From contig JAIRVC010000280.1 in the NCBI GenBank assembly GCA_031254095.1, positions 1 to 6,066 of the forward strand: 6,066 nucleotides of DNA. The letters are read 5' to 3'. A program made the translations under genes and the position numbers. Origin of the DNA: Acidobacteriota bacterium (lineage in GTDB: Bacteria; Acidobacteriota; UBA6911). The notes below the pieces were generated by a model. It did not search any database and was not told the origin of the DNA. It was given only the letters and a program-made list of their open reading frames with translations. This document shows positions 5,563 through 6,066 of the stretch, piece by piece (within the stretch, counting starts at the first letter, position 1; each line of letters begins with the position of its first letter).

Positions 5563-6066
5563 TTGTCTGTGGGATTTGCTGCGCGGGCTTTTATAACGAA
5601 ATCGAGGAGTTTTTCGGCGATTTCGGTTTTTGGCAGCGCTTTAAGCTCAACAGTTTCACCGCCGGAACCGATGAAATGCGCCGTCGAAGAATCCTCGCCG
5701 AATACGCCTTGAGAAACATCGTTGGCGACGATCAGGTCGAGATTCTTCTTCCGCAATTTTTCCCGCGCGGATTCCAGCACATTTTCAGTTTCGGCCGCAA
5801 AGCCGGCCAGAAACTGCTTTTTCTTTTTTTTGCCCAGAAGCGCCAGAATATCGTCGGTGCGTTCAAGTGTGAGCGTTTTTTCGCCGCCGCTTTTTTTGAT
5901 TTTCTGCGCGGCAATCGTTTTGGGTTTGTAATCGGCTACCGCGGCGGCTTTAACAACGATGTCGGCCTCATCGTAAAGCGCAAGCACGGCATCTTTCATT
6001 TCAGCGGACGTGCGCGCCGGGATAAATTCAACGCCCGCCGGAGCGTCCAGTCCGGTCGGCCCGGAA
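5559..6066 (-). CDS. coaBC: CoaBC, phosphopantothenoylcysteine synthetase (CoaB) part; 5' end outside window
   Basis: The frame is open to the window edge, so this is the C-terminal 168 or so residues of a gene that starts beyond 6066. CoaB ligates 4'-phosphopantothenate to cysteine using CTP in coenzyme A synthesis; the CoaC decarboxylase half would lie upstream, out of view. Visible CoaB motifs in order: SGPTGLDAPAGVEFIPARTS at the edge, AAVADYKPK, TDDILALLGKKKKKQFLAGF, GFAAETENV, DLIVANDVSQGVFGED, and the closing KTEIAEKLLDFV helix. The ATG at 5999 is internal and is not the start. A run of five lysines precedes GFAAET and is encoded by an A-rich tract (5818-5831). After the last family helix there is a short tail, KARAANPTDN. 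Whether the gene is a fused coaBC or coaB alone cannot be proven from this part; the fused form is usual in bacteria. Confidence 0.92.
   Translation of the reverse strand, partial: SGPTGLDAPAGVEFIPARTSAEMKDAVLALYDEADIVVKAAAVADYKPKTIAAQKIKKSGGEKTLTLERTDDILALLGKKKKKQFLAGFAAETENVLESAREKLRKKNLDLIVANDVSQGVFGEDSSTAHFIGSGGETVELKALPKTEIAEKLLDFVIKARAANPTDN

Noticed and set aside
5818..5831. In-frame A-AAA-AAG slippery heptamer within coaBC, a possible programmed -1 frameshift
   Set aside because: A -1 shift would end after about a dozen codons and would delete the essential GFAAET and ANDV motifs. No stimulatory structure was identified. The tract is better explained as a lysine run in a variable loop.

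Overview
This is a bacterial chromosomal segment with short intergenic gaps. It mixes housekeeping genes (era, a family 4 uracil-DNA glycosylase, coaBC) with accessory material: a toxin-antitoxin pair, an unusual lipoprotein and a decayed gene. The lipoprotein signal, the thiol-oxidoreductase motif and Shine-Dalgarno-type start sites show a bacterium, probably with a Gram-negative envelope. Base composition is mixed. I cannot assign a phylum from the sequence alone.

Left part (1-1884). A broken DUF2200 gene (58-242, +) carries a frameshift and lacks its central part. Next to it, on the minus strand, is a predicted lipoprotein (291-1505) with a low-complexity linker, two Ig-like segments and two halves of a DsbA-like thioredoxin fold in swapped order: the cis-proline half comes before the CPYC half. 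This is the most unusual object in the window. The 379-bp gap after it (1506-1884) holds a likely promoter for the lipoprotein, a perfect GC-rich inverted repeat, a degenerate 7-bp repeat, and a 27-codon reading frame with a good ribosome binding site and a TTG start.

Middle (1885-4748). An M24 aminopeptidase-type metallopeptidase (+), rich in ATA codons, converges on a minus-strand pair, era followed by a type 4 uracil-DNA glycosylase. Those two overlap by 4 nt (ATGA) and are very likely co-transcribed. The glycosylase linker contains a three-copy 21-bp in-frame repeat. The Era KH domain has a GAGA loop where a G-x-x-G motif is expected.

Right part (4749-6066). A VapBC toxin-antitoxin operon (+) lies between era and the 3' end of coaBC (-). 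Its promoter region carries three copies of a CGAAG half-site, including a perfect 9-bp inverted repeat around the -10 element. vapB and vapC overlap by 4 nt, and vapC overlaps the coaBC stop tail to tail by 4 nt, so the module is packed tightly between core genes and may have been inserted into an ancestral coaBC-era neighbourhood. coaBC runs off the right edge and only its CoaB part is visible.
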